From Chelatococcus sambhunathii (GTDB lineage Bacteria > Pseudomonadota > Alphaproteobacteria > Rhizobiales > Beijerinckiaceae), in NCBI RefSeq assembly GCF_001418005.1, contig NZ_LIOL01000002.1:552990-616989 (forward strand): a DNA stretch of 64,000 nt, read 5' to 3'. Positions 1 through 10,004 of this stretch are shown here, piece after piece; positions within the stretch are counted from its first letter, which is position 1; each line of letters starts with the position of its first letter. The translations under genes and the position numbers were made by a program. The notes beneath the pieces were generated by a model. The model made no database searches. It saw only the letters and a program-made list of their open reading frames with translations, and had not been told where the DNA came from.

Positions 1-82
1 TCCTTTCCCACGCGCTTCGCGCTAAGAGGGCCGGGTTCGCGCGCCGTCCCGGCCGCGTCGTCCGCCACGGCATAGAGAGCCC

Positions 83-541
83 ATGGTCGCCGTTCACATC
101 ATCAACGGTCCCAATCTCAACCTTCTTGGCGTTCGCGAGCCACAGACCTACGGCTCCCTGACGCTGGCCGCGATCGAGCAGCGCCTGGTCGAACTCGGCG
201 CTCGCCTCGGCGCTGATGTCACCTGCCGGCAGTCGAATGTCGAGGGCGAACTCGTCGAATTCATCCACGAGGCGGGCCTTGCCGGCGCCGGCATCGTGCT
301 CAATGCCGCGGCCTATACCCACACCTCCATTGCCCTGCGCGATGCCATCAAGGCTGTCGATGCGGTGGCGATCGAGGTCCACCTGTCGAACGTGCACGCC
401 CGAGAGGCCTTTCGACATCACTCCACCATCGCGCCCGTCTGCGCCGGCGTCATCTGCGGCTTCGGCCCGGTGAGCTACGAGCTCGCGCTTGATGCCATCG
501 TGCGCATCCTGAGGCAGCGCCACGGTGCCGATGGCAACTGA
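83..541 (+). CDS. aroQ: 3-dehydroquinate dehydratase, type II
   Basis: This cytoplasmic enzyme dehydrates 3-dehydroquinate to 3-dehydroshikimate, the third step of the shikimate pathway. The 152-residue protein has the usual type II length and fold signatures: NGPNLNLLG at residues 8-16, the catalytic loop tyrosine Y23 in [16 protein letters not shown] near residue 50, [15 protein letters not shown] near 74-88, and [17 protein letters not shown] with catalytic H100. It is the first gene of a co-directional aroQ-accB-accC run, and accB starts 19 bases after its stop. This order is common in proteobacteria. The 82 bases before it hold no recognisable gene. Confidence 0.97.
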   Translation: MVAVHIINGPNLNLLGVREPQTYGSLTLAAIEQRLVELGARLGADVTCRQSNVEGELVEFIHEAGLAGAGIVLNAAAYTHTSIALRDAIKAVDAVAIEVHLSNVHAREAFRHHSTIAPVCAGVICGFGPVSYELALDAIVRILRQRHGADGN

Positions 542-560
542 TCGAACGGACATTCAGACG

Positions 561-1046
561 ATGGCCACCGCAAAACAGAACCCGATCGACCCGAGCCTCG
601 TGCGCGAGCTCGCGCAGCTGATCGCCGACACCGATCTCTCCGAGATTGAGGTGGAAAAGGGCGATCTGCGCATCCGCGTCGCACGCCACCTGACGGCGAA
701 CGTGTCCGTTCCCGTGGCTGCCGCCCCGGTCGCTGCCGTCGCCCACAATCCCGCTCCGGCACCGGTCGCCGCCCCGCCGGCGCCGCCGGCCGGCAAGCCG
801 GGCGCCGATCACCCCGGCGCCGTCACCTCGCCGATGGTCGGCACCGCCTATCGCCGCCCCTCGCCGGAGGCGAAGCCCTTCGTGGAGGTGGGTGCGCGCG
901 TCGAGGCCGGCGACAAGCTGCTCCTGGTCGAGGCCATGAAGACCTTCAACGACATCCTGGCGCCACGCTCCGGCACGGTCACGGCGATCCTGGTCGAGGA
1001 CGGGCAGCCGGTGGAGTATGGCGAGCCGCTCCTCGTCATCGAGTGA
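561..1046 (+). CDS. accB: Biotin carboxyl carrier protein of acetyl-CoA carboxylase
   Basis: This is the biotin carrier of acetyl-CoA carboxylase. It shuttles carboxybiotin from AccC to the carboxyltransferase for malonyl-CoA synthesis. The 161-residue protein (from the ATG at 561) has a helical N-terminal part, an Ala/Pro-rich linker at about residues 50-80 and a C-terminal biotinyl domain. The biotin-accepting lysine is K127 in VEAMKTFND. The residues after the lysine are TFN, whereas many carriers have M-x-N there. An upstream in-frame ATG at 525 would overlap aroQ; homologues usually begin close to the chosen start, so I prefer 561. accC follows after 10 bases. Confidence 0.95.
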   Translation: MATAKQNPIDPSLVRELAQLIADTDLSEIEVEKGDLRIRVARHLTANVSVPVAAAPVAAVAHNPAPAPVAAPPAPPAGKPGADHPGAVTSPMVGTAYRRPSPEAKPFVEVGARVEAGDKLLLVEAMKTFNDILAPRSGTVTAILVEDGQPVEYGEPLLVIE

Positions 1047-1056
1047 GGCTCTCCGC

Positions 1057-2439
<1,383 letters not shown>

Positions 2440-2478
2440 CCGCCCCCGGCGTTCCCCGTATCTGAGGCGGACCAGAGC

Positions 2479-2554
2479 GAGCGCGTAGCTCAGCCGGTAG
2501 AGCAACTGACTTTTAATCAGTAGGTCCTGGGTTCGAGCCCCAGCGCGCTCACCA
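2479..2554 (+). tRNA. tRNA-Lys (anticodon TTT)
   Basis: The 76-base cloverleaf includes an encoded CCA. The acceptor stem GAGCGCG pairs with CGCGCTC. The D arm begins at GCTC, the anticodon stem ACTGA/TCAGT encloses the loop CTTTTAA with anticodon TTT, and the T arm is CTGGG-TTCGAGC-CCCAG. The discriminator base is A. It lies between accC and an unrelated gene and may be co-transcribed with the accC operon. Confidence 0.97.
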
Positions 2555-2586
2555 CCGCCAAGTCCCTGACCGGCAAGGGATTGCAG

Positions 2587-3696
2587 ATGACATCAGGCGC
2601 AGGCATGCCGCCGGACAGGCCCGGCGGCCCCAAGGACGAGACGGTCGCGAGGCGCTTCAGCCTCACCTTCGTCCTCGCCACGCTCGCGTTCGCCGCGCTG
2701 ACCTATGGCGTCATCGCCGGCTTCGATCCCTACGGCGTCAGGCGCGGCGCGGGCGAGCCGGGTCCGCTCATGGACATCAACCAGCGCTACGTCTATCCGC
2801 AAATCGTGCGCAGCGGACGTTATTCCTCCGCCGTCTTCGGGACTTCGACCGTACGTCTCCTCGATCCGCAGCGGCTCGATAAGCTCCTCGGCGGGCGCTT
2901 CGCCAATCTTGCGATGAATGCCGCCACGCCATGGGAACAGATGCAGATCGCCAACCTGTTCCTGCGCCATACGCCGGCGCCGGGGACGCTCGTCTTCGGC
3001 ATCGACGCGCCCTGGTGCGACCGCGACGCCGACAGCGAGGCCAAGCGCCTGACGCCCCGCCCCTTCCCGCCCTGGCTCTACGACGACGACCGGCTCAACG
3101 ACTGGGCCCATCTCTTCAATTCCAAGAATCTCGAGATCGCCCTGCGGGTGGCAGCCTATCGGCTCGGCCTCATGGACGAGCGCATCCGCGGCGACGGCTA
3201 CGAGGTCTTCGTGCCGCCGGAGGACACCTACGACCTTTCCCGCGCGCGCATGCACATCTGGCAGGGGCATGCCCCCGAGGCCGTGACATCCGTCGTGCCC
3301 GCCGAGACGGTGAGCGAGGCGGAGCGTAAGAGCTGGCGCTTTCCGGCGCTCGCATGGCTCGATGCCATGCTCGCACGCGCACCGGCCACGACGCGCAAGA
3401 TGATCCTGCTGCCGCCGGTGCATGTCGCCGTGCAGCCGCGGCCAGGCAGCAAGGCCGTCATGCACGAGGAGGCCTGCAAGGCCATGCTCGCCGAGATTGC
3501 GCAGCGCCACGGCGCGCTGCTCCTCGATTTCCGCCGATCGTCGCCCGTGACGCGTGAGGACAGCAACTACTGGGATCCGATGCACTATCGCATCGGCATC
3601 GCGCGGCGCATCGAGGAGACGCTGGCGGCAGCCATGGGCGGGGCGACGGAGGCTGACGACGGCTTCTTCGTTACCCCCGGCTCGCCCGTCTGGTGA
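2587..3696 (+). CDS. Membrane-anchored SGNH-hydrolase-like protein, function unknown
   Basis: I do not recognise a named gene. The 369-residue product has one N-terminal membrane segment (about residues 25-45, FSLTFVLATLAFAALTYGVIAGF) and then a large, probably periplasmic, domain. VFGTSTVRLLDP, about 35 residues after the membrane segment, resembles SGNH block I with a Ser nucleophile. Near the C-terminus, DFRRSS...DSNYWDPMHYR resembles the block V D-x-x-H pair, as in membrane-bound acyl-hydrolases or esterases acting on exported polymers. AAGGGA at 2575-2580 sits 6 bases before the ATG at 2587, which decides this start over the in-frame TTG at 2581. It converges with tgt, leaving 6 bases between the stops. 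A function in envelope polymer modification is inference only. Confidence 0.7.
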   Translation: MTSGAGMPPDRPGGPKDETVARRFSLTFVLATLAFAALTYGVIAGFDPYGVRRGAGEPGPLMDINQRYVYPQIVRSGRYSSAVFGTSTVRLLDPQRLDKLLGGRFANLAMNAATPWEQMQIANLFLRHTPAPGTLVFGIDAPWCDRDADSEAKRLTPRPFPPWLYDDDRLNDWAHLFNSKNLEIALRVAAYRLGLMDERIRGDGYEVFVPPEDTYDLSRARMHIWQGHAPEAVTSVVPAETVSEAERKSWRFPALAWLDAMLARAPATTRKMILLPPVHVAVQPRPGSKAVMHEEACKAMLAEIAQRHGALLLDFRRSSPVTREDSNYWDPMHYRIGIARRIEETLAAAMGGATEADDGFFVTPGSPVW

Positions 3697-3702
3697 GGCG
3701 GC

Positions 3703-4842
3703 TCAGGCGGTGGCGTCCCCGCCCTTCTCGCCGCGCGCCCAGGCTGCCTTCGTCTCGGCGATGAAGTCGTCGAGACGGTCGTCCGCAATGGCGCGGCGCA
3801 GGCCGGACATGAGATCCTGATAATAGGCGAGATTGTTCCACGTCAGCAGCATCATGCCGAGGATCTCGCCCGCCTTGACGAGGTGGTGCAGATACGCGCG
3901 GCTGTAGGTGTTCGAGGCCGGGCACTTGGAATCGGGGTCGAGCGGCCGTGAATCCTCGGCATGGCAGGCATTGCGCAGATTGATGCGGCCGAAGCGGGTA
4001 TAGGCGAGGCCGTGCCGGCCAGCCCGCGTGGGCATGACGCAGTCGAACATGTCGATGCCGCGACGCACGGCTTCGACGATATCGTCCGGTGTACCGACGC
4101 CCATGAGATAGCGCGGCTTGCCGGCCGGGAGATGAGGCATCACGGTCTCGATCATGGCGAGCATGACAGGCTGCGGTTCGCCCACAGCAAGGCCGCCGAT
4201 GGCATAGCCGTCGAGCCCCATGTCGACGAGTTCGCGCGCGCTCTCGATGCGCAGACGCGGGACCTCGCCGCCCTGCACGATGCCGAACAACGCCCGCTCG
4301 GGCTGCGTGCCGAAGGCGACCTTGCAGCGCTCGGCCCAGCGCAGGGAGAGGCGCATCGCCTTCTCCGCCACTGCCTCCTCGCACGGCAGCTTCACGCATT
4401 CGTCGAGCTGCATCTGGATGTCGGAGCCGAGCAGGCCCTGGATCTCGATGGAGCGTTCGGGCGTGAGAACATGCGTCGACCCGTCGAGATGGGACTGGAA
4501 GGTGACGCCGTTCTCATCGATCTTGCGGAGCTGTGCCAGCGACATGACCTGGAAACCACCGGAATCCGTCAGGATCGGATAGGGCCAGTTCATGAACTTG
4601 TGCAGGCCGCCGAGCGCGGCCACCCGCTCGGCCCCCGGACGGAGCATGAGGTGATAGGTGTTGCCGAGGACGACGTCCGCCCCCAGCGCCTTCACCTGGT
4701 CGGGATACATGGCCTTGACGGTGGCTGCCGTGCCCACGGGCATGAAGGCCGGTGTGCGGATGACACCCCGCGGCATGCGGATCTCGCCTGTTCGGGCGGA
4801 GCCGCTCGTCTTGCCGGGGGTGAAGGTGAAGGAAACGGTCAT
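3703..4842 (-). CDS. tgt: tRNA-guanine transglycosylase (queuosine biosynthesis)
   Basis: This enzyme exchanges guanine-34 for preQ1 in tRNAs with GUN anticodons. The 379-residue protein has the base-binding [12 protein letters not shown] (D93), the preQ1-pocket segments GIVQGG and GGLAVGE, and the nucleophile D267 in [13 protein letters not shown]. Its start ATG overlaps the queA stop in an ATGA, so the two are translationally coupled and catalyse consecutive queuosine steps. One feature is odd: the C-terminal zinc site seems degraded. The usual C-x-C-x-x-C before YSRAYLHHL reads S305-K-C307-P-A-S310, and the usual T-x-H-N fourth-ligand position reads T-W-N-N. Only one of the four zinc ligands remains. 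All catalytic residues are intact, so the enzyme is probably active. Confidence 0.96.
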   Translation of the reverse strand: MTVSFTFTPGKTSGSARTGEIRMPRGVIRTPAFMPVGTAATVKAMYPDQVKALGADVVLGNTYHLMLRPGAERVAALGGLHKFMNWPYPILTDSGGFQVMSLAQLRKIDENGVTFQSHLDGSTHVLTPERSIEIQGLLGSDIQMQLDECVKLPCEEAVAEKAMRLSLRWAERCKVAFGTQPERALFGIVQGGEVPRLRIESARELVDMGLDGYAIGGLAVGEPQPVMLAMIETVMPHLPAGKPRYLMGVGTPDDIVEAVRRGIDMFDCVMPTRAGRHGLAYTRFGRINLRNACHAEDSRPLDPDSKCPASNTYSRAYLHHLVKAGEILGMMLLTWNNLAYYQDLMSGLRRAIADDRLDDFIAETKAAWARGEKGGDATA

Positions 4843-5936
4843 GCTGGCGGCTCCGGCGCGCGGAAGAGCAGACTGGCATCGCCATAGGAATAGAAGCGAT
4901 AGCCCGCCGCGATGGCGTGGGCATAAGCCGCCTTCATCGTCTCCATGCCGGCGAAGGCACAGACCAGCATGAAGAGCGTCGAGCGCGGCAGGTGGAAGTT
5001 GGTCATCAGCACATCGACGGCGCGAAAGCGATAGCCCGGCGTGATGAAGATCGACGTGTCCCCGCGCCATGCCTCGAAGGTACCGTCCGGGCGCACGGCG
5101 CTTTCGAGCAGGCGCAGGGCCGTCGTGCCGACGGCAACGATACGCCGCCCCTCGGCGCGCGCGGCATTCAGCGCGGCAGCCGTCGCGTCGTCGATGGTGC
5201 CCCATTCGGCGTGCATGCGATGATCGCGCGTATCTTCAGCCTTGACCGGCAGGAAGGTACCGGCGCCGACGTGCAACGTCACGAAGCGCCGCGCGATGCC
5301 GCGCGTATCGAGCGCGCAGAAAAGCTCGTCCGTGAAGTGGAGGCCCGCGGTCGGCGCAGCGACGGCGCCGTCGTGGCGAGCGTAGATGGTCTGGTAATCC
5401 CTGAGGTCTGCGGCATCGTCAGGCCGCTTCGAGGCGATGTAGGGCGGCAGCGGCACATGGCCGAGGCGGGCAATCGCCTCGTCGAGCGCCGGCCCCGAGA
5501 AGGCAAAGCGCAGCAGCACCTCGCCACCGTCGCTCTTCTCTTCTACCTCCGCATCGAGGGCGGCGAGCAGGCAGGCCATGTTCTCGCCCTCCTCGCCGAA
5601 GCGGATGCGGTCGCCTACCTTGAGGCGCTTGCCGGGGCGGGCAAAGGCGCGCCAGAGATCGGCGCCCTCGCGCTTGTGAAGCGTCACCTCGACGTGGGAC
5701 ACGGCCTCGCCGCGCACGCGGATGCCGGCAAGACGCGCCGGGATGACGCGAGTGTCGTTGAGGACGAGCACATCGCCCGGCGCCAGCAAATCCGGCAGTT
5801 CGCGTACGATCCGATCCGCGAGCAGCCTTTCTCCATCGGGACGCACCACGAGCATGCGCGCGCTGTCGCGCGGGCTCGCCGGCCGCAGGGCGATGCTCTC
5901 ATCGGGCAGTTCGAAGTCGAACAGATCGACGCGCAA
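4839..5936 (-). CDS. queA: S-adenosylmethionine:tRNA ribosyltransferase-isomerase
   Basis: QueA transfers and isomerises the ribosyl moiety of SAM onto preQ1-modified tRNA, giving epoxyqueuosine. The 365-residue protein begins [19 protein letters not shown] after the initiator and contains [32 protein letters not shown] and [10 protein letters not shown], all typical of the family. The start is a TTG at 5934-5936: there is no nearby in-frame ATG, and AGGAAGAA lies just upstream at suitable spacing. The frame is open far upstream, but that extension shows no family similarity. The 3' end overlaps tgt by 4 bases (ATGA). Confidence 0.96.
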   Translation of the reverse strand: MRVDLFDFELPDESIALRPASPRDSARMLVVRPDGERLLADRIVRELPDLLAPGDVLVLNDTRVIPARLAGIRVRGEAVSHVEVTLHKREGADLWRAFARPGKRLKVGDRIRFGEEGENMACLLAALDAEVEEKSDGGEVLLRFAFSGPALDEAIARLGHVPLPPYIASKRPDDAADLRDYQTIYARHDGAVAAPTAGLHFTDELFCALDTRGIARRFVTLHVGAGTFLPVKAEDTRDHRMHAEWGTIDDATAAALNAARAEGRRIVAVGTTALRLLESAVRPDGTFEAWRGDTSIFITPGYRFRAVDVLMTNFHLPRSTLFMLVCAFAGMETMKAAYAHAIAAGYRFYSYGDASLLFRAPEPPA

Positions 5937-6120
5937 CGGTTCTTCCTGGGTGAAACGAAGGTTCTTCGCGGCAGGACTTAAGCGGTGAGGGGCAGGCTTG
6001 CCAGTGCATCGTTTGACATTCGGCGGCGGTCCTACTCGCGGAGCCTGGCATGAAGGCCGCATCATGCTTGCGGCTGTCGCGGACATCCACGCGTCGAAGC
6101 CCGGCTACGACGCGGCTCTT

Positions 6121-6156
6121 GCCTGGAGCCAAATGGCTCGCCCCTTGGCTCCAGGC
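6121..6156 (-). terminator. Hairpin terminator of the cyclophilin/coaD gene run
   Basis: A perfect 12-bp inverted repeat (GCCTGGAGCCAA at 6121-6132 and TTGGCTCCAGGC at 6145-6156, 12-base loop) sits 9 bases beyond the stop of the minus-strand cyclophilin gene. There is no long U-run after it on the minus strand, so it may instead protect the 3' end. Confidence 0.6.
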
Positions 6157-6165
6157 TTCAGGACG

Positions 6166-6636
6166 TCACGCTGCGTCGGCCACGACACGCATCGAGACGA
6201 TGCTGTCGGGGTCACGCACGGGCTCGCCGCGCTTCAGCTGGTCGACGTTCTCCATGCCTTCGACGACCTTGCCCCAGACGGTGTACTGCCGGTCGAGGAA
6301 GCGCGCGTCGTCGAAGCAGATGAAGAACTGCGAGTTGGCGGAGTTGGGATTCTGGGTACGGGCCATCGAGCAGGTGCCGCGCACGTGCGGCTCCGCGTTG
6401 AACTCGGCCTTCAGGTCCGGCAGGTCCGAGCCGCCGGTGCCGGTGCCGTGCGGGCAACCGACCTGGGCCATGAAGCCGTCGATGACGCGGTGGAAGACGA
6501 TGCCGTCATAGAAGCCGGCCCGCGCCAACTCCTTGATACGTGCCACGTGGTTCGGCGCGAGATCCGGCCGCAGCGCGATGACGACGCGGCCCTTCGTGGT
6601 CTCCATGACGATGGTGTTTTCGGGATCGGTCGTCAT
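6166..6636 (-). CDS. Cytoplasmic peptidyl-prolyl cis-trans isomerase, cyclophilin type
   Basis: This enzyme catalyses cis-trans isomerisation of X-Pro bonds during folding. The 156-residue protein starts MTTDPENTIVMETTKGRVV with no signal peptide, so it should be cytoplasmic. The cyclophilin core is complete: GFYDGIVFHRVIDGFMAQVG (catalytic Arg in FHRVI), NSANSQFFICF and YTVWGKVVEGME. An AGGAGA lies about 8 bases before the ATG. The frame is open upstream, but the extension is low complexity and overlaps the neighbouring gene. It lies directly downstream of an exported paralogue with the same orientation. The two share most core motifs, pointing to an old tandem duplication with different localisation. 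Confidence 0.95.
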   Translation of the reverse strand: MTTDPENTIVMETTKGRVVIALRPDLAPNHVARIKELARAGFYDGIVFHRVIDGFMAQVGCPHGTGTGGSDLPDLKAEFNAEPHVRGTCSMARTQNPNSANSQFFICFDDARFLDRQYTVWGKVVEGMENVDQLKRGEPVRDPDSIVSMRVVADAA

Positions 6637-6703
6637 CTCTTGTCTCCTGGTTGAACGAGCCGTGAATCGCCCCGGTCCGGCATCCGGGTCTGCAGGGCGC
6701 CTT

Positions 6704-7270
6704 TCACTTGGCGTCTGCGGCGACCTGCATGCGGACGATCTTGTCCGGGTTGTCGACCGCGCCGTTGCGGGCCTTGCTGCCCTTCTTGATCTTGTCGACC
6801 ACATCCATGCCCGAGACAACCTCGCCGAAGACGGTGTACTGGCCGTTGAGGAAGGACGCATCGTCGAAGCAGATGAAGAACTGCGAGTTGGCAGAGTTTG
6901 GATCCTGCGCCCGCGCCATGCCGAGCGTGCCGCGCTTGAAGGGGGCGTTGGAGAACTCGGCCGGCAGGTCCGGCAACTGCGAGCCGCCGGTGCCGGTGCC
7001 CGTCGGGTCGCCGGTCTGAGCCATGAAGCCGTCAATGACGCGGTGGAAGACGATGCCGTCATAGAAGCCGGCCCGCGTCAGCTTCTTGATCTGCTCAACG
7101 TGCATCGGCGCGAGATCTGGCCTGAGGCGGATGGTGACGCGCCCGTCCTTGGTGTCGAGATAGATCGTGTTCTCGGGGTCGAGCTTCGCCTGCGCCATGG
7201 CCGGCGTCACGAGCGCGGGCGCGACGATGAGGGACATGAAGGCGGCAAGCGCGAGCAGCAAACGCGGCAT
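6704..7270 (-). CDS. Exported peptidyl-prolyl cis-trans isomerase, cyclophilin type
   Basis: This is a periplasmic proline isomerase of 188 residues. Residues 1-26 form a Sec signal peptide ending in TPAMA before QAKLDPENTIYLDTKDG. The mature domain has the full cyclophilin motifs GFYDGIVFHRVIDGFMAQTG, NSANSQFFICF and YTVFGEVVSGMDVVDKI. It lies between coaD (upstream, 24 bases) and the cytoplasmic paralogue (downstream, 67 bases), all on the minus strand and likely one transcript. The coaD-ppiA-ppiB order recurs in alphaproteobacteria as far as I know. It probably assists folding of secreted and outer-membrane proteins. Confidence 0.95.
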   Translation of the reverse strand: MPRLLLALAAFMSLIVAPALVTPAMAQAKLDPENTIYLDTKDGRVTIRLRPDLAPMHVEQIKKLTRAGFYDGIVFHRVIDGFMAQTGDPTGTGTGGSQLPDLPAEFSNAPFKRGTLGMARAQDPNSANSQFFICFDDASFLNGQYTVFGEVVSGMDVVDKIKKGSKARNGAVDNPDKIVRMQVAADAK

Positions 7271-7294
7271 GAGGCTCTCCTGATCCGGGCCGGC

Positions 7295-7798
7295 TCAGCC
7301 GCCGGCGAAACGTCTTTGAAGGCGGGCGGCCACCCGGTGAGGCACGAAACGCGAGACATCGCCGCCCATGGCCGCGATCTGGCGCACGAGCGTGGCGGTG
7401 ATGGGGCGCACGATGGGAGAAGCCGGCAGGAAGACGGTCTGCACGTCTGGCGCCAGGACCTCGTTCATGCCCGCCATCTGCATCTCGTAATCGAGATCGG
7501 TGCCGTCGCGCAGCCCGCGGATGAGCAGGCTCGCGCCGTTGCGGCGCGCCGCCTCCACCACGAGATCGGAGAAGGTGACGACGGCGAGCTCGGCCCCCTG
7601 CTCCTGCGCCAGCGGCCCGCACTCCTCCTCCAGCATCTCCGCCCGTTCCTCGGCGGCAAACAGCGGCGCCTTGCCCGGATGGATGCCGATGGCGATGACG
7701 AGCCTGTCGACGAGGCGGCAGGCATTGCGCACGACATCGAGATGCCCGTTGGTGACGGGATCGAACGAGCCGGCATAGAGAGCGGTGCGTACGGACAT
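7295..7798 (-). CDS. coaD: Pantetheine-phosphate adenylyltransferase
   Basis: CoaD adenylylates 4'-phosphopantetheine to dephospho-CoA, the penultimate step of coenzyme A synthesis. The 167-residue protein begins [21 protein letters not shown], with the nucleotidyltransferase T/HxGH motif (NGHLD). It also carries [29 protein letters not shown] and [22 protein letters not shown], the standard family blocks. The in-frame upstream extension (to 8026) overlaps ppk2 in antisense and lacks similarity, so the ATG at 7796-7798 is used. It leads the minus-strand coaD-cyclophilin run and diverges from ppk2. Confidence 0.96.
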   Translation of the reverse strand: MSVRTALYAGSFDPVTNGHLDVVRNACRLVDRLVIAIGIHPGKAPLFAAEERAEMLEEECGPLAQEQGAELAVVTFSDLVVEAARRNGASLLIRGLRDGTDLDYEMQMAGMNEVLAPDVQTVFLPASPIVRPITATLVRQIAAMGGDVSRFVPHRVAARLQRRFAGG

Positions 7799-7879
7799 GG
7801 AATCTCCCTGGCGGCGCCCTGCGCTGGATAAACCGGCCGGGCCCGTTATCCTAGTCCTTTCCTGCTGCGGGAGTCGCCC

Positions 7880-8761
7880 ATGCCGGACATCGACGCCTTC
7901 CTTGCCCCCTTCCGCATCACCGACGGAAGCAAGTTCCGACTGTCGAAACACGACCCGCGCGACACCAACGGCTTCGACATCAGCAAGGCCGCAGCCAAGG
8001 CAAAGCTCGACGAGGGCATCTCCCACATGCGCGAGATGCAGGAAAAGCTCTTCGCCCAGAACGAATGGTCAATCCTGCTCATCTTTCAGGCGATGGACGC
8101 CGCCGGCAAGGACGGGGCGATCAAGCATGTGATGTCCGGCATCAACCCGCAGGGTTGCCAGGTGCATCCGTTCAAGGCTCCCTCCGACGAGGAACTCGAC
8201 CATGATTTCCTGTGGCGCACCACCTGCCGGCTGCCGGAGCGCGGCCGCATCGGCATCTTCAACCGCTCGTACTACGAAGAGGTGCTGGTGGTGCGCGTTC
8301 ACCCGGAGATCCTCGCGCGGCAACGACTGCCGACGCGCCTCGTCACCGGGTCCATCTGGGATGAGCGGCTGAAGGACATCCGCCTGTTCGAGGACTACCT
8401 GTCGCGCAACGGCACGAAGGTTCTGAAGTTCTTCCTCAACGTCTCCAAGGAAGAGCAGAAGAAGCGACTCATCGCCCGCATCGACGACCCGTCCAAGAAC
8501 TGGAAATTCGACGTGAAGGATGTCGACGAGCGCCAACACTGGGACGCCTACATGCAGGCCTACGAGGCCGCCATCCGCGCCACGGCGACCGAGCAGGCGC
8601 CATGGTACGTGGTGCCGGCCGACGACAAGTGGTTCACCCGCGTCACCGTCATGGCCGCCATCATCAGCGAGATGCGCAAGCTCGACCTCGCCTTCCCGCT
8701 CGTCTCGGCGGCAACCCGCGAGAAGCTCGCCGGCATCCGCAAGGCCCTCGACAACGATTGA
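7880..8761 (+). CDS. ppk2: Polyphosphate kinase 2 family nucleotide phosphotransferase
   Basis: PPK2 enzymes phosphorylate nucleotides (AMP, ADP or GDP) using polyphosphate. The 293-residue protein is a single-domain PPK2: Walker A-like MDAAGKDG at residues 72-79, the short lid region [13 protein letters not shown], and the Walker B-like [18 protein letters not shown] from residue 126. The polyP:nucleotide phosphotransferase subgroup has this HPFKAPS...[10 protein letters not shown] arrangement, but I cannot fix substrate specificity from sequence. GGGAG lies 9 bases before the ATG. It diverges from coaD with an 81-base gap. Confidence 0.93.
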   Translation: MPDIDAFLAPFRITDGSKFRLSKHDPRDTNGFDISKAAAKAKLDEGISHMREMQEKLFAQNEWSILLIFQAMDAAGKDGAIKHVMSGINPQGCQVHPFKAPSDEELDHDFLWRTTCRLPERGRIGIFNRSYYEEVLVVRVHPEILARQRLPTRLVTGSIWDERLKDIRLFEDYLSRNGTKVLKFFLNVSKEEQKKRLIARIDDPSKNWKFDVKDVDERQHWDAYMQAYEAAIRATATEQAPWYVVPADDKWFTRVTVMAAIISEMRKLDLAFPLVSAATREKLAGIRKALDND

Positions 8762-8993
8762 GACTCCCTCGCCTTCGGCTCCGACGGAAAGGACCAGTCC
8801 ATCGGCGGGCAATGCCAGCGCCGCACAGGCGGACGCCTGCGCGGCACAGCGACCAGATGGAAGCTCAAACAAGGCGCGGCATCGCGCATTCAGTTTTCAC
8901 ACGGTCGAATGGTTCCTGATCGCTCCCGCTCGGCTACCATTCAAGCCGGAGCCGCGCATTATTCAATATCAAATTCCCCGCATCAATTAACAA
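8762..8993. other. Intergenic region turning sharply AT-rich
   Basis: No gene is visible. The first 170 bases are GC-rich like the rest of the window. From about 8955 to 9060 the sequence becomes strikingly AT-rich and runs into the start of the next gene. Such a composition break is typical of a foreign or silenced promoter region. Confidence 0.6.
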
Positions 8994-9899
8994 ATGAGAT
9001 TATGTGAGAATGATATGATACATAACAATTTTAAATATTCAAACCATTACAGACACATCACACCAGGAACACTCCCAGAAGAAGCAAAAGCATGGTCGGA
9101 AACAAGCCAAGCGGCTTCGTCCCCGGCGATGTCGGCAGCGAATGGCCGAACTCAGAACGACCTGTTCACCAGCGCCGTGGCCGCGCCGGGCAGAGCCAAG
9201 CGCAATGGCGACGGGGACGCTGCGGCCTACGTCCCGATAAATTACTGGGCGGCCGCGCATGATGCCAGCACGGCATTGGAAACCAATCGGTTGACGTCCT
9301 GTTCCGCCCTGCTGGTCCTCACGGACCGGCAGCCCGACGGCATCTACGCGAACCGCACGATGGTCCATTTGAACGGCAGCAGCTTGAACAATCGCCTGAA
9401 CGGAGGCGTCGACGGCTACAAGCTGGTGGACGATCTCGCCAGGCAGGTCAACGAGGCTGGTGGGGGAAAGATCATCTGGGCTTCCGGTCCCGACAATCGC
9501 AATACGAGCATCCTGACCGCACTGGGGCAGGAAGGACGCAACGGAAAAGGATATCCGCTTGCAGAGCTCATGCTCAATCCGAAGGTCACGACGGATATCG
9601 TCAGCACAAACGAAATAACTGTTTCGCCGGATGGCTCATACACGCTCGGAGAACTCGGCACCGGAAAGCTGGACGCCGCTGACTTCCTGAGCATTCTCAG
9701 GGAGGAATCGGTCCAGAATGGCATCGAGATTGCAGGCTATACCCCGCGGACGAAAGCCGATTCCGTCGCTTCGGACGGCCGGGCCATAGCGGACGAAACA
9801 AATGCTTCGGCAGAGCTGGCCGAAGACGCAGCAGACGCTCCGGCACTGCTCCAGGATCTGGAGGACATCGGAGAACTGGGACGGCTGTTCGAGGTCTAG
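8994..9899 (+). CDS. Orphan protein of unknown function, possible deamidase-like fold
   Basis: I do not recognise this gene. The ATG at 8994 gives 301 residues. An ATG at 9015, preceded by GTGAGA, gives 294 and is equally likely. There is no signal peptide or membrane segment. The N-terminus (about 80 residues) looks disordered and rich in Ser, Ala and Asn; the C-terminal 50 are acidic. The central part contains LTSC103SALLVLTD...IYANRTMVH125LNGSS, then GYKLVDDLARQV and a late strand pair VSPDGSYTLGEL. A Cys followed about 20 residues later by His-x-[GN]-x-[ST] recalls the Cys/His pair of CNF1/BLF1/CheD-type glutamine deamidases. That is a motif-level resemblance only. The AT-rich 5' end and codons such as AAT, TTT, AAA and ATA at the start differ from the neighbours, suggesting acquisition. 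Confidence 0.6.
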   Translation: MRLCENDMIHNNFKYSNHYRHITPGTLPEEAKAWSETSQAASSPAMSAANGRTQNDLFTSAVAAPGRAKRNGDGDAAAYVPINYWAAAHDASTALETNRLTSCSALLVLTDRQPDGIYANRTMVHLNGSSLNNRLNGGVDGYKLVDDLARQVNEAGGGKIIWASGPDNRNTSILTALGQEGRNGKGYPLAELMLNPKVTTDIVSTNEITVSPDGSYTLGELGTGKLDAADFLSILREESVQNGIEIAGYTPRTKADSVASDGRAIADETNASAELAEDAADAPALLQDLEDIGELGRLFEV

Positions 9900-9957
9900 G
9901 CAGGCAGGGGGCGGCACACCCCTTTCCCTTGCACACATTCCGTTGCATGCCTGTCCC

Positions 9958-9994
9958 TGCCTGCAGCGTCGAGCCTTCGCCCCCGCTGCAGGCA
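9958..9994. terminator. Bidirectional hairpin terminator between orphan gene and gyrA
   Basis: An 11-bp perfect inverted repeat (TGCCTGCAGCG at 9958-9968, CGCTGCAGGCA at 9984-9994, 15-base loop) lies in the 105 bases between two convergent genes and could serve both. No U-tract follows on either strand. Confidence 0.5.
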
Positions 9995-10004
9995 TTGACG
10001 CATA

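Noticed and set aside
9900-9964. 10-bp inverted repeat GCAGGCAGGG / CCCTGCCTGC with a 45-base loop
   Set aside because: The loop is too long for a terminator, and its right arm overlaps the better 11-bp hairpin at 9958-9994.
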